Shown here piece by piece: positions 10,701 to 23,524 of a stretch of 64,000 nt of DNA (its first letter is position 1; every line of letters begins with the position of its first letter). This stretch comes from Peromyscus leucopus (lineage: Eukaryota; Chordata; Mammalia; Rodentia; Cricetidae): positions 69,644,982 through 69,708,981 of the forward strand of contig NC_051067.1 of the NCBI RefSeq assembly GCF_004664715.2, read 5' to 3'. Position numbers and translations under genes: made by a program. The notes under the pieces are model-generated. The model did no database searches. It was not told the DNA's origin and saw only the letters and a program-made list of their open reading frames with translations.

Positions 10701-13437
10701 TATATCTAACAGAAGAAAATTTTTGACTTCTTCCATAAGTTCTCAATTACCAATTACAGTAAGGCCAAGTGTATTTACTAGTTCTTTAACATTTTTCTTC
10801 AATCATTTGTCAGTTCATAGGTTATGCATATTTCCTGTTGGGTTGTTTTTCTTATTAAAAAAAAACTAAGATTAAAAAAATTGCCAAGCTTTGTGTTAGG
10901 TAATACTAGTAGTTTAAATAGAAAAAGCTCAGCTATCCCAGTGGGTTGGGAGAAGGATCATACATTTTCTATCATGGGAAATGAATAATGAAAAAGGCAT
11001 TGCCTTTCCAAAACCATTTCAACACTGGAGGTTCACACTTCATTTGCATTTTGTTGGCATAAACTAGTCACATGAGCCCATGCTTGCTAAGGCCCAGGAG
11101 ACACAGTGGCTGGAAGGTCACTTGCATCCCAGTCCTATCATCATACTTAATCATTTGAGTGACAGTCCAACCTTTGAACATGAGCTGATGATTATGTCAC
11201 ATTTGCTTATTTGTACCAAAAAGGTTACCTCTGATTCTAAAATTATCTGATAGTGTCTTCTGGCATGCAGAGATTTCAACTTTTCTGGCATTAATATTGA
11301 CTAATCTTTCCCTTTACGGTCTCTGTGTGATCAGTGATCCCTCCCTTATTTTACAAGGACAATATTATCTTTAGTCCCAAGGTAAACAACTCTATATTAA
11401 TAAGAAAAAGGGAAGTCATAAGCCAGTTTATCCTGTGAATATAGATAAGACCTCTTAAGCCAAATTTTAGCCAATAGTTCAGTGAAATGTATCTAGAAAG
11501 GCAATAAATTTTCATGTGTTAATCTTATAGCCACTGGAATTACTTTTTTTCCCATGCCAGCCTGAGCTACACAGCAAGACCCTGTTTGAAGAAAAAAAGA
11601 CTCAAATTAAATCTAGCCACACCAAACTGTTATGGTTACTAATCTCAGCAGATTTTTTATAATTATGCTAATTATGCTTTAGACTTTGATTAATATTGAT
11701 GAAAAAGCACTATTGTAGCTTGAAGAAATCTCAACAAAAGTGAACCAGAAAGAGAAGAGCAAAATTCCAATGCTTTGTCTAGACAAAGCAAACAAACAAA
11801 CAAAACTTTTTGTTTGTGAGACATCAGTGTTCTGGCTGGCAAGCACATGGTATGAGGAAGGAAGTGTTCTCATTTTGACACTGTGACTTTTATTCATTGT
11901 CCACAAGTACCTTATTCCACTTACATAATGATTTTTAAAAGCCTCTTTAACTGCTATTTTTACTATTCTACCAGATGATTTTTCAAATGTGTAACACACT
12001 CCAGCTTACCATTCAGCAGCGAAGCCATTTTTCAGAGGGTGGGCAGGAACTCTGAAGGCCACTGCCATCTGTTCTCAAGCAAGTACCAATTGATCTTGGG
12101 ATTCAAGGGCTAATAAGATACTGAAGAAGCTAGCAAGGTCCAAGACAACAAGGAAAGCACCTATCATTTGCATCAATTGTTTCTTTACAAGAGCAGTGTA
12201 GAGTAAATTATAAACACTGTGTGGAGCCCCACATAATCCACATCTGTCTTTTTCATTCTGAGGTGCTGCTGTTAATGTGAGACCACTGAATATTACCCTA
12301 TTCCCAATGGTCTCAGTGGGGTTGGTTTATACCACTCAGCCTAGCCGATAACCAGGGGCAGCAGGGCCATGTTGTCCTTTCCCTGCATCATCCCTAATTA
12401 AGCTGGTCCCTTAAGTCTCACTAGCTGTGGGTAGTCTGCAAGTCTTCTAATTTTATATCAACCACCACTGAAAGGGCCCCAGTCTGGGTGAAAAAAATCT
12501 CTTCCTTGAAGGGGAGAAATATAAGATTGGGTTGTCCACTCAACACAAGCTTAATCTTTTTCACCTTTACTGCTCTGGTATTCAAAGCTTCTGTCATTTC
12601 CTTGGTGAACTGTTGCTCGGGCATTAAAGAATTTCAGAGGCTGAGTAGCACAGCACTTCCCTTTCTGTAGTTGTTTCTCATAGGAACTCCAGCTCCAACT
12701 CAACACACACAAATCTTGCCACATTTGCATTCTTGTGACCCAGACAGACCCCCTCACCATCTGCTTTCCTTGCCTTCATTCCTTCCAAAGTGTGTCACTA
12801 GTTAGAAGATTGACATACGTGCCAGTCTAAAACTATTCAGACACACTAGAACCTCTCCTACCTCAGAGGGATCACATCCCACCAAGTGGCTTAGCTAAAT
12901 CATGCAAACCCCTTGTCAGCCCCATAGTCCTTGCTGAATTAACTTCTTTATTAGCTCCTCTGTAAGCATGATCTTCTCAGGCCCAATGAACCTGGCATCA
13001 AACATTACCTCTGACATGCCCAATTTCTTCAGTAATACCTCATCTTCCTTTCTCTCTGATATTCACAGTGTCTTTGTTTTATGAACTAAATGTTCACTGT
13101 GACTCAAACAACCAGTCTACTGGAAGCTGATTTCTCTCACATTGGCTCAGATTATAAAATCTTCATTTAAGGAAAGGTAGATATTTTATGTTACTGTTTC
13201 TCAGCTTCCAAGGGATTTGGGTATATGAGGTTCACACCCATCTACCTTATGAGCCAGACTGTGAGGAACTCTTTCATTTATTGTTTTAAAATCTTTCATG
13301 ATCAAGCAGTTTAGAGACAAAGAGTCAGAATATCATAGTTTTCTGTACTGGGATATAGGCCCTTGTCTACACTCTGAACTATGGGTTTTGACTTCCTCTG
13401 TATTGAAGAATTGTATTGAAACTAAAGGGTTTCTACT
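10701..13437. other. Unassigned non-coding stretch with one B1 fragment
   Basis: Apart from the B1 3' fragment at 11554-11599, nothing in this 2.7 kb reads as a gene, an RNA or a repeat that I know. Open frames on both strands are short and unconvincing. Confidence 0.45.
11554..11599 (+). mobile_element. B1 SINE, 3' end fragment
   Basis: 'atgccagcctgagctacaca' then 'gcaagaccctgtttgaag' and an A-rich tail is the right end of a B1 element. The left two thirds are absent. Confidence 0.65.
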
Positions 13438-13476
13438 CCTCCTTCTTCTTCCTTTTCTTCCTCTTCCTCCTCCTCC

Positions 13477-13526
<50 letters not shown>
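13438..13526. repeat. Polypyrimidine tract ending in (TC)23
   Basis: CT-rich run that becomes a pure TC dinucleotide repeat at 13480-13526. Read as protein it gives only a leucine-serine low-complexity string. Confidence 0.95.
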
Positions 13527-13529
<3 letters not shown>

Positions 13530-14743
13530 GACTAATTATTTTTCTTGATTAAAACCTAGGAAGGGCTCTTTAGCAAATATCTGCATTTTATACCTTTTCC
13601 CTTGTATACTAACTGTTATAAAAAAAACAACTCTACACTTCTATCTCATGCTCCTTTTTCTTCACATTTTCTAATAAACAGAGTCTAATAATAAGGATAG
13701 TCTCCACATGATTTTCCCCATTTTAATTTTTGCTTTGTGTGGGCAAGCTTTTTATGGGCAAATAACTGAACCTCAAGTACACATCTTCTTTGCCATGCAA
13801 GTGCCATGGCAATGTCCTTATGATCTCATCCCATAATACTACTTAAGTGTCTACAATATATTCTTCTAGTCCATCAGCCTTCTGAGACACAACCCTGTCC
13901 TTACGTGGCAAACCTCTTTCATCAAGGATGTGTGCCAATCCATATAACATAAAAAAAACAGCTACCTTATGATCCTTCCTAAGGATGCCCCACCCTCAGA
14001 TGATTTAGTCTTCGTTATATGTCTGATTACCTATAGCATAATTCACACAACTCCCACTATAGTAAGGAGACACACAACTCCATACCATGAAGAAAGGTAA
14101 CCATAGTAAGATTCATCTTGGTGGATGTTTTAACCTCAGATAGACCAGTTTTAATTACCCATCTTAACATCCAACCACTCCTCTCAGAATCATCTTTGAT
14201 CTTGTTGTCTGGTTCAGTTGCCAGTTGCCTTGAATGCCTTTTTCTGAGAAGAGGTAGAAAAATACATATTTATAGGGTATCCATGGTAGACCATAGGAAC
14301 AATACTAATCAAGTCTATCTCAGTGACTAGTAGGCTTATTGGTACTACTTACAGAAGTGTAACTGAGCTGTTACCTATGGCAACATGACTCAGTGGCATC
14401 ACCAAATATTCCACCCCAACATAGAGAGCATCCACAAAAGCTAAACTATTGAAAAATCTCAATCCACACTTAAGGTGCTTCCTTTCATAAACTATCATAA
14501 ACTCAAAATTAATTTAATTAGAAGAGTGGTTTCGATTCTGGTAGCCTGAATTTGTTTGTGATTTCAACGTTAGTCACTCAAGACTGCATTGTCCTAAGAA
14601 GCTTCTCTCCTCACAAATGCTTGAGCTCAACTTAAGGCTGAGGAGGAGAGAAGATGGGTCTCATCCTCCATGTTCCTAGAATGTCTAAAAAAATGATCCA
14701 GAATTCCAAAGTCAGCAATGGGAACAATATCTCAGCTATTCTA

Positions 14744-14776
<33 letters not shown>

Positions 14777-14790
14777 TGTGTGTGTGTGTG
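14744..14790. repeat. (GT)n microsatellite with one interruption
   Basis: GT repeat of about 47 bases broken once by 'gtatg' near 14769. Confidence 0.95.
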
Positions 14791-15634
14791 CATTTGTACC
14801 TTCCCTATATCCATCAATAATTACCAATTGACCTGCAGGAAAAGCCTAGAATCCTGGTTATCCCCCTGCAACTAAATACTTTCAAGATCCTTTCATAAAA
14901 GCTAAGAATCAATTTATGGGTTTATTATAATGAGACAGAATCATAATCCAAGTTCACAATGTGTTTGTTCTATTGGCAAAGTCCTTTAATATTCAGTTCA
15001 CTATTTTATATACTAAAATTTTTGTTATTAGCATGCTTCATTTTATTCTGATAATAACATTTACTTCAGTTTTTTGAAAAATTAAATAAAAATTAGTTTC
15101 ACCCACTCGACAGAGACTCAAACATTGCATAATATCAATTATTACCTCTGTATAACATCTTTTTGTAATTTTTCACACTTTTATCTGTCATAAAGGGAGA
15201 TCCTTAAATATATAATGTTTTTTCATTGTTGTATCTTTAGCGTCAAGAAATAAAAACCAGACAATCAGAAATTATTTGAGTTATTTATCAAAGTAGTGCT
15301 TTAGAAATATTAATCTAGTGAAATCACACACAACAGATCAGAATGTGAATAGACTGGAGCCAGGGACATGGGTTAAGATCATCAGAGTATGAGGGAATCT
15401 GATAGCAGTATAGCCCAGAAAAGGATGCTTGGCAAGAAACAGAGATCAAGGTCCTATGGGATACTGTTTGCATTGAAAGGAATTTTGACTTTAATTTTTG
15501 ATATCTCTTTCCCTTTTAATATTAAGTGATATTTACTAAATCTGCGTCATCTACAATGACCTTGTTTGTGTTTTATATATGTCTGAAGCCTCAGGAACCC
15601 CATATAGTACAGGTGTTCTACGGACTGCATTTGT

Positions 15635-15636
<2 letters not shown>

Positions 15637-15670
<34 letters not shown>
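15637..15670. repeat. (TG)17 microsatellite
   Basis: Pure TG dinucleotide repeat of 34 bases. Confidence 0.95.
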
Positions 15671-15672
<2 letters not shown>

Positions 15673-16465
15673 GTACCTATAGCTAGTAGTTAACTTGTAA
15701 ATGACAGAAGTCATTCAGGTCCCACCTGGTCTCTCTGAAGTTAATGCATTTTGAAGTCTTTTCGTTTAGATATATTCACTTCAAAGATACTTAGAATTAC
15801 TCATTAAAAACTTTACTCTTGATAATTTAATAATGTAAAAGACATTATCACTTAATTCATTAAATGAAGAGCACTGTCTCTCTCTCTCTGTGTTTTGCTG
15901 GCCATATTTCATTCACTTCCATTCCTATTTTAAAACCACTAATTGAATTGATGTCATTCTGAGATAGTTTATTTTCCAAGGTTGTTGTTTCTAAACCTTT
16001 TCTTTTTCTTTTAATGACTCAATTCTATGATAAAACCATAAACATGTTAGAAAGCTATAGCAGTCACTGGGCTGTGTTAGAGCAATCATGTTAGATAGGA
16101 CACTTGGGAGCACAGGCTTCCAAGGACATGTGGAAAAATGCAGCTTCCTTTAGTATGAACATCTGATGGCCATCACTTATATGACTAACCTTAGGGTCTT
16201 GCTCCTGAATTTTCACAGAGACATAAGTAAGTTGCCTATGGGGAGGTTGGTGGCCAGGAAATAGCCAACTAAAACCACAGATCTCACATACTAATTAACT
16301 TGGGAAGCACCCATATAGCCCAAGCTGTTATGTTACCCTGAGCCCCAAGCAGAGTAAAAGCTGAATTAAGTTTTAACTCATGTGAAGTACAATAATTACT
16401 GCTCACATCTTATTGCTATGGTCATGCTTCATTGTTGGAAACATTTTCTCTTGATACTTGTTCTA

Positions 16466-16851
16466 ATTTGCTTTCTGTTGCTGAGATAAACATCATATCC
16501 AAACGAAATTCATGGGAAGAAGTTGTTTATTTGGCTTATTCTTCTAGTTCACAGCCCATAATTAGTAAAGTCAGGGTAGGAACTCAAACAAGAAGTGAAA
16601 CAGAAACCATGGAGGAATGGTGCTTGCTGGCTTGGTCCTTAGTTCATGCTCATACTGCTTTCTTATACATCCCAGACCCACCTGTCTAGAGATGGTGCCA
16701 CCCACAGTAAGTTGGGCCCTTACAAATCAATGTAATCGCTTCCAGTCACGGCCACAGGCCAGTCTGATCAAGGCAATTCTTCAACTAAAGGTCCCTCTTC
16801 CCAAGTGACACTAAGTGGTGCCAAGTTGACAACAAAAACTAAGTAGGACAA
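16466..16851 (+). mobile_element. Rodent dispersed repeat, family not named
   Basis: Contains 'tgctttctgttgctgagata', 'gtttatttggcttattcttc', 'aaccatggaggaatggtgct', 'catcccagacccacctgtct', 'gggcccttacaaatcaatgt' and ends 'gccaagttgacaacaaaaac' followed by 'taagtaggaca'. I know this order from many rodent copies ('...caagttgacaaaaactaactagcaca') but cannot give the library name with confidence. Confidence 0.65.
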
Positions 16852-17892
16852 TGCTTCTTACTCCAAAGGGATCCTAAGCCACAGGCTCGAGTCTGGAGGA
16901 CTCAATCCCAAAGAAAGCAAACAGAGATAATGCTGACATGCAGGACAGACATGTAATCAATGTGGTTATATTGAGATGACAATGGGGAGAAAGTACCCTA
17001 GCCCTGACTTTGAGGATATTGTTGTGTTAACCCCAACCCCAAGATTATATAAGGAAGCTACTAGGAAATTGACACTGGTGAGATTATTTCATGGAATGCT
17101 TAACTATCTGAAAATGACAGCCTCATCAAAAGACCATCTGCCTGAAAGTCTCCTTTGTTCCTAAAAGGTTTAAGGTTATGGCTGAAGACTGATTTGTACC
17201 ACTCAGGGGATCTGTAATAGGATGTCGGCAAAACTGGCGTTTGACAGTTTGTTTAAAACACCTGAGAGTTTTAAGTTACACTTAACTTTTTTTTTTCTTC
17301 TTCAGCCTTAAAGGGTAAGGATTAACAGCAGTAAATGGACATTCCTTAAATGACTAACGTGACTGTGTGCATGAAGGAGAAGGATCTGACCCAAAGCTTA
17401 TGGAGGAGACAGTTACAAAATAAAGGCTTTGAGAGCAAGCTTTAATCCTGCCGTGAGTTAGCCATTCGGCCTATGCAGGCTCAAGGGAAGGAGGAGTCAG
17501 AGCATTTTAGCTAAAGGAGCCATAATACTGCTACATTTATTTGGCTCCTAATAGGCTAACTCCTAAGAGGAAAATTATGCAGAATATGGAATGCTATTGC
17601 TCTGAACTCTCCCTGGACTGGAACTTCCCAATTAGAGAAGACTGTGACCAATGAGCTACAGGAATCCTCCTGTCTCTGCATCCCCTGGGCTAAGACACAT
17701 GCTCCACAACACCAAGCATTTTTATGTGAGTTCTGGGGAGCAACCTCAAATTCTTGTGCTTGCCAAGCAAGCATCCTGTTGGATGAGCCTTCCCCTCCTC
17801 CAGCATGAGGCAATTGGCAAGTAAGAAGCTCATGAGTGGGGTGAAAAGACAAGTGGTCCTGAAGGAGAATAATGTGTCCCCTTTTGACCTGC
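16852..17892. other. Unassigned non-coding stretch
   Basis: About 1 kb without a recognised repeat. Short open frames on the minus strand at 17556-17998 have no family resemblance. Confidence 0.45.
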
Positions 17893-18100
17893 TATTTTCT
17901 GGCATGTGAGGACACACATTCCTCCCCCTGTAGCATCTTACACACAGGGCAGCATCTTGAATGCAGACTCCAGTTCTCCCTGCAGCTCCCATCATCATCT
18001 TGGACTTTCAGCCTCCAGATCTGTGGGAAAGCAATCTATTCTTTAAAGATTACATACTCTGTAATACTTTATTGTACTATCCTAAAACAGTCTAGAAACA
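17893..18100 (+). mobile_element. MLT1-type MaLR LTR, 3' half
   Basis: 'gcatgtgaggacacacattc', 'gcagcatcttgaatgcagac', 'atcatcttggactttcagcc' and 'tccagatctgtggg' follow the MLT1 LTR in order. The end 'ttattgtactatcctaaaac' then 'agtctagaaaca' matches the MLT1 terminus (...agcccgaacggactaagaca). Confidence 0.75.
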
Positions 18101-20861
18101 TTTTTTTCTATCAAATCATGGCTTTGTCCTTGAGACCAGAGGTCTTGTCTAATTAACTTTTCCATTTTCTGAACAGACACAGAAAGTACAGGAAGCAATT
18201 TGTTATTGATGATAGTGACTGAAGACTATAACTAACAAAATTTTCCAATTTTCTTGTCACCTCTCTTGCAGTCAGATACATCCTTGTGATGTGAACATCT
18301 GGCAGCCACCTTCCCACCCACTTTCCTTCCTATCTCTAATCAAGAAGGAGTAGATTAGCCAATATTGCTTTTTATCCTTTCACGTATAATTTCCTATAAT
18401 ATACTCCTTTTGGTTTCATCTCCTAGTTACTCTTTTTAGCTAAAGAAACAATCCTCCAAAAAAATTCATCAATGAGACCTTATGCTTATGGGTCTATGCT
18501 CATCCTCAGTTTCGTCTCATCATTTAAAAATTTTCTGTAGGGTGTCTGATTCCAGCTATGGGACCAAGATGGCAATATCAAATGAAGTCAGAGCCCTTGT
18601 TCTCATAGAAAAATTCTGTTTTAAACAGTGAACAGAAGAGTAGCAAGTACACAGTCTGACTGAAATGTATAATAAAGCAAAATAAAACAGAGAAAGGTAG
18701 TTTGAATATTCAACATACTACTTAATTTCATAGAGTGGGAGAAGATCTTGTTGATAAAAAATAATATGTAAGTAGAAACGTGATTAACTGAAGGAAGGAA
18801 ACAGGTTAAGTTCATGGGAAAGGAACATTCAGGAAGATAGAAAGGGAAGCATCACTGGGCTCAGCTTACTTGAGGAACTCCACAAGGGTTAATATGAGAA
18901 GGAAAGAGAGAGTCGAGATGAATGGAGTCACAGAGAAAGCAAGACTAGCTTTGGCCATGGTGATTTGGCATCAATTTAAGGGCATAAAAGTCATTTGAAG
19001 TTATTTGTTAAGTGATTAACTTATTTTAATTTTATATTATATGATCTCTTATGAGAATAGATAGACAATGGACATATATGCTGGTGACTTAAACCATGGT
19101 GGTACTTCCAGGAGTCTGAAACATGTTCTGATTTCATTTTCTTTTGAGGACACATCAAACAGAATTTTCCAACAGACTAGAGATGAAATGAGAAAATATT
19201 TTTTTAAATGCCATCAATATTTGTCCAAAGTTATTGCCTGGAGCATGTAATATGAAATTGTCATCTGCTGAGATAAGGAGGATGAGGGAAAACATTTAAA
19301 AACTGGAGATGGGGATGTCAGAGAGGTAGATGCAGCAGTGTTCAAGGGTTTTTGTTGACTAGTAGATTCCTAGACAGAGTTGTTTGAGCAGCAGCAGACA
19401 ACTCAATGTTTGTTACCGAAATGTATTTTGTTCTGGAAATTTAGATTTTTATTATTGCTAGAAAGTTGGTGTGACTTAGATACATGAAGCTGCATGATAT
19501 CCATAGAAGGGATTTGAAAAATAAAGTAAAAAGGATCAGTACATGGGCCCTAGAACTCTGATACAGAGTTTGTGAAGAGCAGAGAGGAACCAGGAATGGA
19601 TACTCCAGGCTTATGGCCAACAAAGGCAGAGGACAGCCAAGAGAAATTGGCCACGAGGGGCCAAGGGACACAGATGTTTTTGAGAAAGAGTAAATATGAT
19701 GAGGACCAAGAGGAATTAGCCTTTGGAGTTGGCAACACAGAGGCTGCCAGAGACCTTGACAAGAGAAGTTCTGATAAAACTGTGAAGTATGAGCCTGATT
19801 GGATGGGAACCACAGCAGTGAGAATAAATGTATGAGGGTTAGCTGAAAAGGGGAAAAGAGAAATGGGAGATAGGAAGAGACTATGTTGGCTTAAGCAAGT
19901 TTGTTCCCTTTCTGTTAAGATTATCATGGCGAAATTACATCGACCATCATAGCCTCTTATTAAGATAACATACACATGACTTCATTTATTAAGATGAAAG
20001 TCACTTCACTTTGTTTATTGATTTTCAGACCTCTGGGTTCATCTGGCTTCAGATCTCTTAAGAGGTACAGTAATTTTCTCAGAATGTTGTAACATATCTT
20101 AAATTTTGTTGAGCCATTCCAAGTAGCTAAAGAACTCATCATAGGGAGATTTTCCATCTTTTTAAAAGCTCTTCAATAGATACCTCATTATTTTAGAGTC
20201 ATATGACTCTGTGAGTGTGGGTTCAATCTTTACCTCAAGATTATTAATGAGATCAGATTTAATATTAGACACCACATGGTTAAATACAGGGTAGTGGGCA
20301 GATTCCAAAAGAACTGAACTATATTGTTTGGTTAGAATATATGATCGAATATATAGACAGGAGAGAAATGTTCAGGAGATTGGCCAAATTACAGCTAATT
20401 TAATTCAGAGATGATGATACACCAGGCAAACCAAGGAGCTGAAGCCAAGATGACCAAATAGATAGGGTATAGCATGTGATATAAAAATTCAGGCACCTTG
20501 AAGACAAACTCAGGACCAGGACAAGAATAAAGACTTCAAATGGGAACGCACAGCCACTTATACAGGAAGTGGTATGGAGCAATGCTTCTAGCAGTCACAT
20601 AGCCTTTGTGGTCATGAAGCTGCAGTGCTGGAATGGCCTCCAGAACATGCTGACCTGCTGTGTGACAGCAAAATAACAGCCAAGAGAACTGGGTATCTGG
20701 AGAAGATAATAAAACTGTTAACATTTTTGTCACAAAAGAGTAAGAGAGGGTCATCAGACCTTCCTAAGACAACCTCCCCTGTGGCAAGGTCCTGTTCTGT
20801 TGTTCCCTTTGGGGGAGGAGGCCAAGTAGGTGCGAAGTCAATGACACAGATTCTGGAAGAA
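18101..20861. other. Unassigned non-coding stretch
   Basis: About 2.8 kb. No SINE, LINE or LTR recognised and no coding frame that I would defend. Purine-rich on the plus strand between 18780 and 19900. Confidence 0.45.
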
Positions 20862-21266
20862 TGTTGAAACAACAAGCTTGATTTATTCAGGAAGAGGCAA
20901 GCCTTATATATCCTCCACCCCACCCTGGCAAAATGTCTGATGAATATGCATCTGCTGTTGTCACATGGCTGCCTCTCATTGGTCCAGGTCATCTCCAAAA
21001 CATGTCTCAGCTGCTGTTGCTAAGGTCCTTAGACAGACAAAGGTTGGCTCTCAGAAAGTATTCTATTACTGGTTTGCGCCAACTGGCCCTCAGACTGTTA
21101 GGGATGAGTCATCCCACACTCCTCCAAGATTCCAATGCTTACTCCATAGTGCCCCTAAAGTTGCATCCAGTCTAGGGAGATGTTATAGCTCTCAAGAGGT
21201 GAGAGGTTAACTGAAGTGAAAGCTTCAGTGGTGCACGTTTTATGAGTTACCACTCGTGCTGGAACA
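20862..21266 (-). mobile_element. Endogenous retrovirus LTR, apparently solo
   Basis: Read on the minus strand it starts TGTTCCAGCACGAG (21266) and ends TTGTTGTTTCAACA (20862), giving TGTT...AACA termini. It carries a CCAAT box (20978-20982), a TATA-like GGATATATAAGG (20901-20912) and AATAAAT (20881-20887). No polypurine tract or primer-binding site was seen on either side and no target duplication was found, so it is either solo or its edges are slightly off. Confidence 0.65.
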
Positions 21267-23524
21267 TTTGGATAACATAGCTTATGTTGAGTCAGCCATG
21301 CTTCTATAAGTAGACCTCAAAATTAATTGGTTCCCCAAATTAGACTTGGATTAACTCTTTTCTCTTTTCCTATCTTGGAAAAAAAAGGTATTTTTTGGTC
21401 TGTAAAGAAAAAATTGTCTGTCAGGCAGGTTTGCTTATACTTGCTTGGACTCGGCTTTCTGTACGAGCTAATGTATCTCAAATGCTTATTATTCCCCTTT
21501 GTTTAGCCCTAAGGAAACATTTGTTCAGATAATAGTTACTCACATTGCTTCAAGGATGATAATATTTACAGACAAGAAACCAAATATACAGAGATGTTAT
21601 TTACCCAAGCTACATGCCTACTCTATTGTATGATTCTTTCTAATATAAAACACAGCCCTATAGTTTCCTGGTTTGTTGTCTACAGTTGTACAGGACACAC
21701 AGAAGGCTCACAACTAGTAAAAGATGAATCTGGGAAGGTAAGTGTGGTCCTTATTGTGGTCAGTCTTAGGAACAACAAGAACAGAAATATAGGGCAAATG
21801 AAAGATCGTTGAAAAGGTTATAAGGCAGAGAAAAGGTTTATCCCAATTGTCATTCTTCATTGTTGTATGTGAGATTGGCTGCCTCAACTTATTTTGCTTC
21901 TTACCAGAGATACTGGCTGCAATCTATTTCCTAATTCACTGCCTCCATGAAAGGCAGATAGCTCAAGCATATACCTGAAAGTGTGCCAGTTGGGTGCTGA
22001 GAATCCACCTTCCTATCAGGTGATAGGGAGCTGATGGTCATGAAGAAAATGATAACAAGTAGCAAAGTTATTTGTTGACAAAATCTAGTAATCATGGCAA
22101 GACAAGATCTGGTCAGACTGCCAAACTAAAACCAAACCAAAGTCTTTGGTATTTATATTGATGAATTTCCATAATTGTGTTTTTCAAACTTATATAACTA
22201 CCAGTTTTCTGATACATGAACACAGGATTTATACTGCAGTACTTGCTGGATCTTATTACTTTTTGTAGTAGAAATGCTTTCTGGCCTCAACTACATATTC
22301 ATAATGCTTGCTCATTGTCATCAAAATATTATTATATACAACTTGTGAGCTTATTAGAAACATACATACACTGTGTTCTTATCAAGAATATCAGCAAGGG
22401 TACTGTTTGTTTGTTTGTTTGTTTGTTTGAGGGATATAACTGGATGTTATAATAAATGAGAATAATGAAAAAATGATTTGCCTTGAAGTCACAAGAAAGT
22501 GCAAAACACATGAGTGCCAGGAAAGCCCCTTGTGATACTGCAGTGCAGAAGCATCATAAGTATAAAATGCTTCTGGAACCTTTCTGATTTCCTTTTTGCT
22601 TTGCAATTATCTCTGGAGAGCAGTGTCAGTTATTGAAGACAAAATTAGAAGAGAATCTAAAGCAAAAAAAAAATGTATTTGCTTGAGGTCACTGACGAAT
22701 GTGGAACAGGACTGTATTATCAGTAACTGGACAGGTTAGGCTGTAATTAGGGGGTAGCCTGAGGTGAAAGTGAAGGCAGAGACTGTTATCTCACCACATA
22801 AAAAATGTGTTTGAAACTATCAGCAATGCACACAATAAAAACAAAGGAAAAATGAGACAGAAATTTAGTGTGTAAGGCATAGAAAGACCAAGGTGATCTG
22901 AGACATAATGTTTAGTATATCAGGGAATCAAAAAAGAAAGTTTGTTTTTAATCACCCAAGAAATAAAATATAAAAATAAAGTATAAAAGTGTTACAGAGG
23001 TTACAAAATAGTAGGAGAGGAAAATTAATCTAGCATGCTAATTTCCAAGCATTATTTTGAAATGAGCTAAATAAATCATTGCAATCTTAATTTAGATAAT
23101 TAAAAATCTACACAGGAAATGATTTTTTTTAATTTGATAGAATTGAGCTGGATTCATTACATTAATGAGTATATTGAGTCCATACATTTGTGAATATACT
23201 ATATCTCTCATTATTTGTTCAGAACATAGTTATATTTTTATAATATTTGTCTTTTGACACATTTATGGCTTGTACATATTTTTGGAGGCAGTTCTTGGGT
23301 GTCTAATGCTGTTATTTTCATGGAGAGTATCTTTTTACTGTATTCTTAATTGCTTGTGATGGTTGGTAAGAGTGTGAATGATACATATATGTTGTCTTGA
23401 ATCTAATGCAAACCACATTCAAGTACTATCTGGAAGGAATAAGTAAATTGCTTTTAAAATTTTGATCATAGGATAAAGGGCTAAGAATAACTATTAAAAA
23501 CAGAGCAATAAGAAAAAGCGATTG
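21267..23524. other. Unassigned stretch with one (GTTT)n
   Basis: About 2.2 kb of A+T-rich sequence. Apart from the GTTT repeat at 22404-22429 I recognise no element. Confidence 0.45.
22404..22429. repeat. (GTTT)n short tandem repeat
   Basis: Six and a half GTTT units in a row. The adjacent sequence is not a SINE that I can identify. Confidence 0.9.

Larger units (their letters stand above)
13527..16465. other. Unassigned stretch with two (GT)n tracts
   Basis: About 2.9 kb of A+T-rich sequence. It holds the (GT)n tracts listed separately at 14744 and 15637. I see no SINE next to either tract and no credible coding frame. Confidence 0.45.

Noticed and set aside
13298..13531. Plus-strand frame ending in Ser-Leu repeats
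   Set aside because: Its C-terminal third is the (TC)n repeat; no family resemblance before it.
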